The notes beneath the pieces were generated by a model. The model saw only the letters and a program-made list of their open reading frames with translations, was not told the origin of the DNA and searched no databases. From NCBI GenBank assembly GCA_030589895.1, contig JAUUZQ010000016.1:1-50839 (forward strand): DNA of 50,839 nt, given 5' to 3'. The translations under genes were made by a program, and so were the position numbers. The stretch comes from Bacteroidales bacterium. GTDB taxonomy: Bacteria > Bacteroidota > Bacteroidia > Bacteroidales > GCA-2748055. Below are positions 16,943 to 25,173 of the stretch, piece after piece. Position 1 is the first letter of the stretch; every line of letters starts with the position of its first letter.

Positions 16943-17608
16943 TTAATCATTTATCGGTTCTGCCGAAATTGAAAATTCATTCTCTACCGACTCTGGCGCA
17001 ATATTCTCTGAAAGTATAATTTTATCTATGTCATAATACTGACGGGCGCCATCAATGGCAATATTCTCTTCATCTGAATTACTTAAAAATAGCGCATACA
17101 AATTACAATCATCACCCGTTCTTCCTTCAATAACTATTTTAAAGAATTTTCCTGTATGTGCACCGATAGCTTCACCCTGCTCAGGTTTAAAGGGACCAAA
17201 GCTGAACCAAGTGTTATCAATTAGCGATTCATCACCAAATAGTTCACTTGAGAGAAGCGTTCCCGATTTAGAAATTCTTTTCAAAATTAGCTCATTGGTA
17301 TCGCTCTTACAGATACAGCCATCACCGCCAAAAACTTCAAAAATTGTATTTGTCTCCCACAATCCATTTAAATTATCATTCATACCACCACAATCAGGAT
17401 CAAAAACACGAATATAAAATGAACTCTTATATCGCTCAGGAATCATAAAAAAAACTGTCTTCGAAATATCTTCTTTGATACAATCTTCCTGTAGCATATT
17501 ACCGTATGTAGCCAGAATATCCAGATTCATCTCATTGTCCTGACCATTCTGGCAGTAAGCTGAAATAGAGGAAAAGAAAATTAGTATTATATATAGTAGA
17601 TAACGCAT
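16943..17608 (-). CDS. Secreted protein of unknown function
   Basis: About 221 residues from ATG 17608 (MRYLLYIILIFFSSISAYCQ, a standard signal peptide). The frame opens 15 residues earlier, but that would bury the signal. The mature part holds a pattern I cannot assign to a family: EDISKTVFFMIPERYKSSFY, IRVFDPDCGGMNDNLNGLWE, TIFEVFGGDGCICKS and FKIVIEGRTGDDCNLYALFLS. It looks like a mainly beta extracellular domain with Gly-Asp loops, perhaps metal- or glycan-binding, and four or more cysteines. Its length suggests either a one-domain secreted protein or the front of a larger architecture. It is convergent with the WYL gene, separated from it by the A-rich repeat. Confidence 0.65.
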   Translation of the reverse strand: MRYLLYIILIFFSSISAYCQNGQDNEMNLDILATYGNMLQEDCIKEDISKTVFFMIPERYKSSFYIRVFDPDCGGMNDNLNGLWETNTIFEVFGGDGCICKSDTNELILKRISKSGTLLSSELFGDESLIDNTWFSFGPFKPEQGEAIGAHTGKFFKIVIEGRTGDDCNLYALFLSNSDEENIAIDGARQYYDIDKIILSENIAPESVENEFSISAEPIND

Positions 17609-17920
17609 CAATATGAGTTTTAATAAAATTATGTCTTTTTGAAGAAACATCAAAATATATTAATGATTATTTTTTGATAAATGTATAATTTATGTGGCTG
17701 TATGGTTTTTTATATGTGATTAACGACAATTTCTATACTTGCAGATAGAGCTATCCTTTTTATAGATATGTCACTCCTCGGAGTTGCTTTTTCAAGTCCT
17801 CTTTTTCTCTAAAATTTCTTCATCCTTGAGTACTAATTTCTGGATTAAGAATATTTCAGTATTCCAAACATAGAATGAAAATCAATATTAACTTTAAAAC
17901 ATAAATAAAACCATCGTTCC

Positions 17921-19357
17921 ATGAAAACATTAGTATTAAGCTTAGTACCCTTATTATTTGTTGCCAATAGCTGTGATCAGTCAGCTAAAAAAGAAAAAGA
18001 AGAAGCCAGTCAGCCTAATTTCCTGATATTCTTCATTGATGACCTCAGGCCTGAATTAGCTTGCTATGGCGCCGATCAGATTCATTCTCCCAATATTGAC
18101 AAGCTCGCTTCCCAGGGTGTGCAATTTGATAAGGCCTATTGTAATGTCCCGGTATGTGGTGCTTCCAGGGCTAGTTTACTTACAGGCTTACGCCCTTCAC
18201 CCACTCGTTTCCTGGGATATTCTACCCGGGCAGATGAGGACGCACCCGGACACCTGTCTATGCCAATGCATTTTAAAAACAATGGTTATTATACTGTATC
18301 CTATGGTAAAATTTTCCATCATGAAGATGATAGTGAGGATAGCTGGAGTGAGCCCATATGGAAAGCGCCTCCTTCATTCAAAGATTCATGGAGAGACTAT
18401 GTCACAGAGGATTTTATAAAGAATTTTAGTGAGAATGCTGATTACAGACCATCATATGAAATAGCTGAAAATTTACCGGATTCTGCGTATATAGATGGTA
18501 AAACGGCCAATGCAGCAGTCAGGAAACTTAGAAAACTAAAGGAGCAGGATCAGCCATTCATGTTTTGGGTAGGCTTTGTAAAGCCTCATCTTCCTTTTAA
18601 TGCTCCTTCGAAATATTGGGATATGTACGACAGGAATGAAATATTGCTGGCTGAGAATCCTGAGAAATCGGAAAGTGCTCCCGAACAATCAATCCACAAC
18701 TTTGGTGAGTTAAGAAACTATTCAGATATTCCAGCCGAAGGTGCTCTTAGCGATGAAAAAGTACGTGAGCTCAGACACGGTTATTATGCTTGTGTGAGTT
18801 ATACAGATGCACTGATTGGACAAGTAATGGCTGAGCTGGAAAGACTTGAGCTCGATGACAATACCATCGTGGCCGTTTTTGGTGACCATGGCTGGAACCT
18901 GGGGGAGCACGGACTATGGTGTAAGCACAGTAACTATAACACCTCACTCCATGTGCCACTTATTATTAAAGTTCCCGGAAAAACAAATGGAAAAAACGCT
19001 GAAGGCTTAGTGGAATTTGTTGACCTCTACCCTACTTTCACTGAACTTGCAGGACTTGAGATTCCAGAACATGTCGACGGAAAAAGTATAGTCCCACTAA
19101 TCGAAAATCCTGATCTAAAATGGGATGATCCTGTATATCCAAGATATGTACTTGGAAATTCAATTGTTACAGACCATTTAATATATACAGAGTTCATGCA
19201 ATCTTTAAAGGATTGTACCATTGTAGCGAATATGCTATATGACCATCTCAACGATCCGGATGAAAATATAAATATCTCATCTGAAGCAGACTATGCTCCT
19301 CAGGTTGATTCATTGAGTGTAATGATGAATAAAGTACATTTAGGTTTTGTAGAGTAA
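17921..19357 (+). CDS. Lipoprotein sulfatase, iduronate-2-sulfatase-like S1 family
   Basis: 478 residues. A lipoprotein-type signal (FVANSC, Cys 18) is followed by the sulfatase fold: metal-site IFFIDDLRPELACYG (Asp-Asp) near residue 38, formylglycine motif VPVCGASRASLLTG with Cys 79, KPHLPFNAPSKYWDMY, and GDHGWNLGEHGLWCKHSNY with the second metal ligands. The protein resembles bacterial iduronate-2-sulfatase-like enzymes. By family it removes sulfate esters from carbohydrates in the periplasm or at the surface, and needs an anaerobic or FGE-type maturase that is not in this window. The motif has Gly where most sulfatases have Pro (C-G-A-S-R), a known variant in this group. It lies upstream of kdgK, separated by its own spacer with a LacI operator. 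It suggests a sulfated uronate-containing substrate. Confidence 0.9.
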   Translation: MKTLVLSLVPLLFVANSCDQSAKKEKEEASQPNFLIFFIDDLRPELACYGADQIHSPNIDKLASQGVQFDKAYCNVPVCGASRASLLTGLRPSPTRFLGYSTRADEDAPGHLSMPMHFKNNGYYTVSYGKIFHHEDDSEDSWSEPIWKAPPSFKDSWRDYVTEDFIKNFSENADYRPSYEIAENLPDSAYIDGKTANAAVRKLRKLKEQDQPFMFWVGFVKPHLPFNAPSKYWDMYDRNEILLAENPEKSESAPEQSIHNFGELRNYSDIPAEGALSDEKVRELRHGYYACVSYTDALIGQVMAELERLELDDNTIVAVFGDHGWNLGEHGLWCKHSNYNTSLHVPLIIKVPGKTNGKNAEGLVEFVDLYPTFTELAGLEIPEHVDGKSIVPLIENPDLKWDDPVYPRYVLGNSIVTDHLIYTEFMQSLKDCTIVANMLYDHLNDPDENINISSEADYAPQVDSLSVMMNKVHLGFVE

Positions 19358-19392
19358 GCATACAAGCAATTTAAAAGCTAAAATCTCCCATT

Positions 19393-19400
19393 TATATTTG
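19393..19400 (+). promoter_or_regulatory. Candidate -7 element upstream of kdgK
   Basis: TATATTTG fits TAnnTTTG. The predicted start (about 19404) is roughly 20 bp upstream of the operator at 19426-19443. No good -33 element was seen at the expected distance. Confidence 0.4.
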
Positions 19401-19425
19401 CGTAATTACAATAATTCAAAAAAAA

Positions 19426-19443
19426 ACCGTTAACGCACACGGT
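19426..19443. promoter_or_regulatory. LacI-type operator in front of kdgK
   Basis: ACCGTTAACGCACACGGT. Its reverse strand contains CGTGTGCGTTAACG, sharing CGTGTGCGT and the outer CG with the uxaE operator (2349-2362) and the internal site (2016-2029). The outer arms ACCGT and ACGGT are perfect inverted repeats. Confidence 0.65.
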
Positions 19444-19511
19444 CAATTAAAATATGTTGTATAATTGTAAAAGAAAATATTGAGTATTATAAAAAGAATA
19501 AATAAAAAATC

Positions 19512-20591
19512 ATGAGTCTGCAATTAAAAGAAAACTGCAAATACGCCCTATTGGTTCCAAGCAGCATGGGAATAAGAATGACACCTGTTAACGGTCAACC
19601 CGTTCATGTGAGTGACACTTTTAAAATGACTGCTTCCAGTGCTGAAACAAATGTGGCAAGCATCTCATCCTATCTGGGCTTGCCGGTCAAAGTCCTCACC
19701 ACCTTTGTTAAGGACAGTCCCATTGCTCAGTTTATCAAAAGCAACCTGAAAACACGACACATGGATTACGAAGGGCCCGAAATCGAACAAGGGAACCCAT
19801 GGGGATATCGTCACCAGATAAATATTGCTGACAGTGGCTTTGGCTCACGAGGTCCCAGGGTACTTAATGACCGGGCTGGTGAAGTAGGACAAACACTCAA
19901 TGTTAAGGACTTTGATCTTGATCGAATTTTTGCTGAAGAGGGTGTTCAAATTGTGCATCTCTCCGGTCTGATTGGGGCGCTGTCTCAGGAAACTTCCGCT
20001 TTTTGTCTGGAAATTGCAAGGGCTGCAAAAAAGCATGGTACACGAATTTCTTTTGACCTGAACTACAGGGCAAGTTTCTGGAAAGGAAGAGAACAAGAAC
20101 TAAGAGAAATATTTACTGAAATAGCATCTGCTTCAGATATCCTCATCGGCAATGAAGAGGACTTTCAACTATGTCTGGGTATAAAAGGACCCGATGCCGG
20201 AGGTAAAGATATTGAAGCGGAGATTGCAGGTTTCAAGGAAATGATTCAAAGGGTGAAGGAGAAATTTCCCAATGCATCTGTATTTGCCACAACACTGCGC
20301 GAAGTAATAAATACCAACGAACACTTATGGGGAGCTATCATGCTTGCCGGGGAAGAATGGCAAGTGATCAAACCACGTCCGATTGCAGTATTGGACCGCA
20401 TTGGAGGAGGAGATGGATTTGTTGGCGGACTCTTATATGGTATTCTAAAAAATTGGGAGACCGAAAAATGGACTCAGTTTGGCTGGGCTACAGGCGCCTT
20501 GGCTACAACTTTCCTTACCGATTATGCTCAACCGGCTGATGAGGAAATGGTTTGGAGTATCTGGCATGGGAATGCGAGGGTGAAGAGATAA
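19512..20591 (+). CDS. kdgK: PfkB-family 2-dehydro-3-deoxygluconokinase
   Basis: 359 residues of the ribokinase/PfkB fold. Visible motifs are SSAETNVASISSYLG (sugar-binding Gly/Asn region), FDLNYRASFWK, ILIGNEEDF, and the catalytic anion-hole block LDRIGGGDGFVGGLLYGIL near residue 293 with the base Asp. It phosphorylates KDG to 2-keto-3-deoxy-6-phosphogluconate with ATP in the cytoplasm. KDG would come from kduI/kduD and from mannonate via a dehydratase not present here. The protein is about 30 residues longer than E. coli KdgK. The upstream operator of the uxaE type links it to the uronate regulator; it is followed by a short inverted repeat and the LarA/TRAP operon. Confidence 0.85.
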   Translation: MSLQLKENCKYALLVPSSMGIRMTPVNGQPVHVSDTFKMTASSAETNVASISSYLGLPVKVLTTFVKDSPIAQFIKSNLKTRHMDYEGPEIEQGNPWGYRHQINIADSGFGSRGPRVLNDRAGEVGQTLNVKDFDLDRIFAEEGVQIVHLSGLIGALSQETSAFCLEIARAAKKHGTRISFDLNYRASFWKGREQELREIFTEIASASDILIGNEEDFQLCLGIKGPDAGGKDIEAEIAGFKEMIQRVKEKFPNASVFATTLREVINTNEHLWGAIMLAGEEWQVIKPRPIAVLDRIGGGDGFVGGLLYGILKNWETEKWTQFGWATGALATTFLTDYAQPADEEMVWSIWHGNARVKR

Positions 20592-20596
20592 AAGAT

Positions 20597-20612
20597 CCCG
20601 ATAACTATCGGG
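20597..20612 (+). terminator. Short hairpin after kdgK, possible terminator or attenuator
   Basis: CCCGATAACTATCGGG: a six- or seven-pair stem just after the kdgK stop. It lacks a downstream T run, so it may pause or process the transcript rather than end it. Confidence 0.4.
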
Positions 20613-20635
20613 AGAGATAGAATAATAAAAAATGG

Positions 20636-20643
20636 TATTTTTG
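20636..20643 (+). promoter_or_regulatory. Candidate -7 element of the LarA/TRAP operon
   Basis: TATTTTTG fits TAnnTTTG, between the kdgK hairpin and the CAATCGATTG operator. The predicted start near 20647 puts the operator about 17 bp downstream. No -33 TTTG at the usual distance. Confidence 0.4.
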
Positions 20644-20663
20644 AGATTTAGTGGTCTGATTTT

Positions 20664-20676
20664 TACAATCGATTGC
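20664..20676. promoter_or_regulatory. LacI-type operator in front of the LarA/TRAP operon
   Basis: TACAATCGATTGC, the reverse complement of the 13-mer in the promoter of the lacI gene at 9571. Two exact copies of this palindrome in intergenic DNA, 11 kb apart, point to one regulator acting on both. Confidence 0.7.
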
Positions 20677-20704
20677 GCAGAAAATATGGCTAACAAAACA
20701 AGTT

Positions 20705-21982
20705 ATGATATATTTTGAAAGAGGTGGAGAAAATGATATAATTAAGTCTGAAGAGCTTCAGGAGGGCTTAAATATTGCACTTCAAAAATTGGGAGTAAGA
20801 AATAAAGTATTGCTTATTCCGCCAGATTTTACACGATACCATTCCAGAGCTGGTGAGTTAGCGAGTTATTCATATCAATACTACAAAGAAAAAGTAAGTG
20901 ATATTTTACCCGCATTAGGCACCCACGCTGGGATGACAAGCGAAGAGATAGATACCATGTTTCCAGGTATTCCACATAAACTTATCAGAGTTCATGACTG
21001 GAGAAACGATGTAGTGACTATTGGGAAAGTACCAGGGAAAGTTGTATCAGAACTGACAAACGGTGCACTCGATTATGAATGGCCGGCCCAGGTTAACAGA
21101 CTTATATGGGAAGGTGGTCATGACCTGATCCTTTCCATCGGACAAGTTGTGCCTCATGAAGTTATCGGAATGGCCAACTACAATAAAAATATTTTAGTAG
21201 GAACTGGTGGTGCAGAGGGAATTAATAAAAGCCATTTTGTAGGTGCTGTTTACGGAATGGAAAATGTAATGGGAAGAGCCGACAATCCTGTTCGCCAACT
21301 TCTGAATTATGCTTCAGAAAAATTTACATCCGATCTACCCATTGTCTATGTACACACTGTTGTAAGTCGTGATAGTGAATCAGGTAAGTTGGTTACGCGA
21401 GGACTATTTATCGGAGATGATTATTCTGTTTTTACAAAAGCAGCTGAACTGTCACTAAAGGTGAATTTCACAATGATGGAAAAGCCCATAAAAAAAGCGG
21501 TTGTCTACCTCGATCCTTCAGAATTCAAAAGCACCTGGCTTGGAAATAAAAGTATTTACCGAACCCGAATGGCAATGGCGGATGGTGGAGAATTAATAGT
21601 TATGGCACCTGCATTAAAGGAATTTGGAGAGGACAAAGAAATTGACAGATTGATCAGAAAATACGGTTATCGGGGGACACCGAAAACATTACAATTTCTA
21701 AAAGAGAACAGTGATCTGGAAGACAACCTGAGTGCTGCGGCTCACCTGATTCACGGTAGTTCAGAAGACAGATTTTCTATTACCTACTGCCCCGGAAAAC
21801 TAACAAAGCAAGAAATCGAATCAGTGAATTTCAACTATGCTGATCTTGATAAGATGATGACAAAATACAATCCTGACATTTTGAAGGATGGTTACAATAC
21901 AATGCCGGATGGAGAGGAGATATTCTACATTTCCAATCCTGCTATTGGATTATGGGCATATAAAGAGCGATTTAACAAGTAA
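20705..21982 (+). CDS. LarA-family (nickel-pincer type) hydroxyacid racemase/epimerase
   Basis: 425 residues matching the LarA/DUF2088 family. Motifs that line up with LarA catalytic residues: PPDFTRYHSRAG (Asp and Arg), ALGTHAGMT (His), VVPHEVIGMANYNKNILVG (His, Lys) and NKSHFVGAVYGMENVMG (His). LarA uses a nickel-pincer nucleotide for hydride-transfer racemisation at the alpha-hydroxy position of hydroxyacids. Longer homologues act on larger acids such as aldonates. Here it lies with KDG kinase, a TRAP transporter and uronate enzymes, so epimerisation of a hexonate (for example mannonate/gluconate) is a reasonable inference; the sequence does not decide the substrate. Cofactor genes larB, larC and larE are not in the window. 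It heads the operon with dctPQM. Confidence 0.82.
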   Translation: MIYFERGGENDIIKSEELQEGLNIALQKLGVRNKVLLIPPDFTRYHSRAGELASYSYQYYKEKVSDILPALGTHAGMTSEEIDTMFPGIPHKLIRVHDWRNDVVTIGKVPGKVVSELTNGALDYEWPAQVNRLIWEGGHDLILSIGQVVPHEVIGMANYNKNILVGTGGAEGINKSHFVGAVYGMENVMGRADNPVRQLLNYASEKFTSDLPIVYVHTVVSRDSESGKLVTRGLFIGDDYSVFTKAAELSLKVNFTMMEKPIKKAVVYLDPSEFKSTWLGNKSIYRTRMAMADGGELIVMAPALKEFGEDKEIDRLIRKYGYRGTPKTLQFLKENSDLEDNLSAAAHLIHGSSEDRFSITYCPGKLTKQEIESVNFNYADLDKMMTKYNPDILKDGYNTMPDGEEIFYISNPAIGLWAYKERFNK

Positions 21983-22007
21983 CAGCAAGAACACTTAATT
22001 ACAATTT

Positions 22008-23039
22008 ATGATATCGATAAAAGATTCATTTACAAGCCCTTTTCAAAAGAAAAACAGGCCAGGATATATTGCCTTCCTCATTATTCTTCCCATTCTTATC
22101 TCATTCTCAGCCTGTCAAAACTCCTCTAATGAGAAAGTTCTGAAGCTGGCACATGGACTGGATCCAACACACCCGGTAAGTAAAGCTATGGTATTTATGG
22201 CAGATCGCTGTGATGAGATTTCAGAAGGAAAGTTAAAGATTGAGATATATCCATCCGGACAGTTAGGCTCTGAGCAACAATGTGTGGAATTATTGCAAAT
22301 TGGCAGTCTGGCAATTACAAAAGTATCTGCTGCTGTAATGGAAAGTTTTACAGAAGAGTATAAGGCACTTGGCCTTCCATATATTTTCAGATCAAAAGAG
22401 CATTCTTTTAGTGTACTGGATGGAGAAATTGGAAAAGAACTTTTGAGAAGTACCGAACCATATTGGATTCGTGGATTGTGCTTTTATGATGCAGGGGCAA
22501 GAAGTTTTTATACCATCAACACTCCAATTAATCATCCCGACGATCTGGCAGGTTTGAAAATCCGAGTAATGAAAAGTAATACTGCCATGGAAAATGTAAA
22601 GGCCCAGGGAGGGTCCCCTACTCCTATCTCATGGGGTGAACTTTATACTGCACTTCAAAGTGGGGTGGTAGATGGAGCAGAAAACAATCCTCCAAGTTTT
22701 TACACCAGTCACCACTATGAAGTTTGCAAGTATTACAGTCTTAATGAACACACTATGGTTCCTGATGTTTTGATCATCAGTTTAAAAATCTGGAAGGGAT
22801 TGTCGGAGCAAGAAAAGAATTGGCTGCAGCAAGCAATAGATGAATCTGTTGTTGTTCAACGTAAACTCTGGGCCGAATCAGAAAAAGAGTCCCTGAAAGT
22901 AGTGGAGGAGGCAGGTGTAACAATCATTTATCCTGACAAAAAACCATTTGCAGCCCGCGTGGTTCATATTCCAGATATGTACAAAGACTCACCTAAGGTC
23001 TACAGTTTAATCCAAAGAATTAAAGCAAACAAAGAATAA
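22008..23039 (+). CDS. TRAP transporter substrate-binding protein (DctP)
   Basis: 343 residues. A lipoprotein signal sits after an N-terminal extension (LISFSAC, Cys 36), so it is probably tethered in the periplasm. The DctP pattern is clear: LKLAHGLDPTHPVSKAM, LKIEIYPSGQLGSEQQCVELLQIG, the carboxylate-binding Arg in GLKIRVMKSNTAM, and WGELYTALQSGVVDGAENN. It captures an acidic ligand and delivers it to DctQM. Close family members in uronate loci bind glucuronate, galacturonate or related acids. The gene lies 25 bp after the LarA-like gene and 7 bp before dctQ, one operon. TRAP import is less usual in Bacteroidota than SusCD or MFS transport for uronates. Confidence 0.93.
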   Translation: MISIKDSFTSPFQKKNRPGYIAFLIILPILISFSACQNSSNEKVLKLAHGLDPTHPVSKAMVFMADRCDEISEGKLKIEIYPSGQLGSEQQCVELLQIGSLAITKVSAAVMESFTEEYKALGLPYIFRSKEHSFSVLDGEIGKELLRSTEPYWIRGLCFYDAGARSFYTINTPINHPDDLAGLKIRVMKSNTAMENVKAQGGSPTPISWGELYTALQSGVVDGAENNPPSFYTSHHYEVCKYYSLNEHTMVPDVLIISLKIWKGLSEQEKNWLQQAIDESVVVQRKLWAESEKESLKVVEEAGVTIIYPDKKPFAARVVHIPDMYKDSPKVYSLIQRIKANKE

Positions 23040-23046
23040 AGCAACT

Positions 23047-23520
23047 ATGAGGTTTCACGAAAAATTTAATAAGTCTCTTGAAGTAATGCTTGTTGCCCTC
23101 ATGTCAATCCTGGTATTGGATGTACTTTGGCAGGTAGCCAGCAGATATATTTTAAACTCTCCCAGTTCATTTACTGATGAGCTCGCGGGCTACCTTTTGA
23201 TTTGGGTAAGTCTGCTGGGAGCAGCCTATGTTGCAGGAAGGAAAGAGCATCTTGCCATTGATCTATTGTTAAGAAAATCTCCTCCTGAAAGACAGAAGAA
23301 GCTCATGATTAGCATTGAGATTATCATTCTTTTGTTTGCGTTATTGGTAATGGTAGTTGGTGGTGTATGGCTGGTCTATACCCGGTTTATTCTTGATGTT
23401 AAGTCAGCAGCACTGCAACTACCACTTGGATATGTGTATGTCGTGCTACCATTAAGTGGCTTAATCATCTCCTACTATTCTGTTTATCACATTGTTCAAC
23501 TTATTCAAAAAAAGGCCTAG
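23047..23520 (+). CDS. TRAP transporter small permease (DctQ)
   Basis: 157 residues with four membrane helices and the DctQ motif RYILNSPSSFTDELAGYLLIWVSLLGAAYV, then AGRKEHLAIDLLL. It is the small membrane subunit that supports the large permease. Seven bases separate it from dctP and a single base separates its stop from the dctM start, showing tight translational coupling. Confidence 0.93.
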   Translation: MRFHEKFNKSLEVMLVALMSILVLDVLWQVASRYILNSPSSFTDELAGYLLIWVSLLGAAYVAGRKEHLAIDLLLRKSPPERQKKLMISIEIIILLFALLVMVVGGVWLVYTRFILDVKSAALQLPLGYVYVVLPLSGLIISYYSVYHIVQLIQKKA

Positions 23521-23521
23521 C

Positions 23522-24979
23522 ATGGAAGTATTGATTCTGGTAATCGTTTTTGTCCTATTGCTGATACTTGGAGTACCCATTGCATTTAGTATTGGGGTAG
23601 CAGGTATAGTAACAATGTTGGTGTCAATTGATATGCTTCCGGCATATACGACCTTTGCCCATAGAATGGCTACCGGCTTAGATAGCTTTGCACTGCTGGC
23701 CATCCCATTTTTTGTCCTGGCAGGAAATATAATGAACAGTGGCGGGATAGCTATGCGACTGATTAATTTCGCCCGTGCCCTGGTAGGTAAACTACCCGGA
23801 GGACTCGCATTTGTGAATGTTATTGCAAATATGCTTTTTGGTGCTATATCAGGAAGTGCTGCAGCAGCTACATCAGCCATTGGAAGTATCATGGGACCAG
23901 AAATGAAGAAAGAAGGATATGATGAAAACTTCAGCGCTGCGGTGAATATCACTTCAGCAACAACAGGTCTTTCTATACCTCCAAGTAATATTCTGATTGT
24001 CTATTCTCTTGCGAGTGGCGGAGCTTCAATTACAGCACTGTTTCTTGCAGGTTATATACCTGGGATATTAACAGGAGTTGGAATCATGATCGTGGCCATG
24101 TCAATGCTTATTTATAAAAACAAAGGACTGAAAGCCATGATGAAAACGCTGGGTAAAATTGCCATCGTTACCATGGCCATCATATCCGCTGGAATTGGAA
24201 TGAAATACCTGCATGACGGCTCTTCAAACGGATTATTCAAATCGGTTCTCTATCTGCTCATTGCATTGGCTACAGGGTTTTGGATATATAAAACAGTGAA
24301 GCATTGGGAAGAAGCAAAATTTGGAATTATGAAATTTGTGGATGCCATTCCTTCATTACTCATGCTTGTTATAGTTATTGGTGGAATTGTTGCAGGCTAT
24401 TTTACAGCAACAGAAGCTTCAGCAATTGCTGTCCTCTATGCCCTAATCCTCGCACTGCTATATAAGCAAATGAAATTCAAGGATCTACCGTCCATTATTC
24501 TGAGATCTGTTCGTACAACAGCCATTGTAATGTTACTGGTAGCCACCAGTATAGGTCTTTCGTGGATTATGTCATATGAAAATATTCCGCAGAATGTCAG
24601 CAATGGATTGCTAAATATCAGCGACAATCCTTTTGTTATTCTTCTGCTTATCAACTTTATACTACTCTTTGTCGGGATATTCATGGATATGACTCCGGCA
24701 GTATTGATCTTCACACCGATTTTCCTTCCTATTGTTACTACACAACTTGGAATGGATCCGGTACATTTTGGTATTATCATGGTACTTAACTTAAGTGTGG
24801 GATTATGTACTCCTCCCGTTGGTTCAGTTCTTTTTATTGGGTGTAGCGTCGCAAACATCAGAATAGAACAGGTAGTAAAACCTCTGTTGCCCATGTTCAT
24901 TATTATGATTATTGTATTGCTATTGGTCACTTATATACCACAATTAAGCCTGTGGTTGCCGGAGATGCTAATAAAATAA
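23522..24979 (+). CDS. TRAP transporter large permease (DctM), enlarged form
   Basis: 485 residues from ATG 23522; the frame opens 30 bp earlier inside dctQ, but ATG directly after the dctQ stop is the natural start. It has DctM motifs: LGVPIAFSIGVAG, LLAIPFFVLAGNIMNSGGIA, FGAISGSAAAATSAIGSIMGPEM, TGLSIPPSNILIVYS, FVGIFMDMTPAVLIFTPIFLPIV and LCTPPVGSVLFIGC. Usual length is about 425. The extra about 60 residues lie in the middle (about residues 205-265), where LGKIAIVTMAIISAGIGMKY and SVLYLLIALATGFWIYKTV look like two added membrane helices joined by a short loop. It carries out Na+-coupled uptake of the DctP ligand. Confidence 0.93.
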   Translation: MEVLILVIVFVLLLILGVPIAFSIGVAGIVTMLVSIDMLPAYTTFAHRMATGLDSFALLAIPFFVLAGNIMNSGGIAMRLINFARALVGKLPGGLAFVNVIANMLFGAISGSAAAATSAIGSIMGPEMKKEGYDENFSAAVNITSATTGLSIPPSNILIVYSLASGGASITALFLAGYIPGILTGVGIMIVAMSMLIYKNKGLKAMMKTLGKIAIVTMAIISAGIGMKYLHDGSSNGLFKSVLYLLIALATGFWIYKTVKHWEEAKFGIMKFVDAIPSLLMLVIVIGGIVAGYFTATEASAIAVLYALILALLYKQMKFKDLPSIILRSVRTTAIVMLLVATSIGLSWIMSYENIPQNVSNGLLNISDNPFVILLLINFILLFVGIFMDMTPAVLIFTPIFLPIVTTQLGMDPVHFGIIMVLNLSVGLCTPPVGSVLFIGCSVANIRIEQVVKPLLPMFIIMIIVLLLVTYIPQLSLWLPEMLIK

Positions 24980-25021
24980 TGCTAATACTTTTATAGAATT
25001 CCCAATCTAGTTCCTGCAAGC

Positions 25022-25039
25022 AAACTCTGCAAAATTATA
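25022..25039. repeat. 18-mer shared by the 3' flanks of two sugar operons (copy 1)
   Basis: AAACTCTGCAAAATTATA begins 43 bp after the dctM stop. An exact copy lies 39 bp after the xylA stop (30281-30298). Confidence 0.75.
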
Positions 25040-25173
25040 TTAGCTATATTCGCATAGCAAATAGTAACCGAGATTAGAGAATTGATGCATTCATCATCAA
25101 GTTTCTCTCCGTCTGAATTGTATAATATGAATTACATAATCTTCACACAATTTTTACACTAACAGCGATTGCA

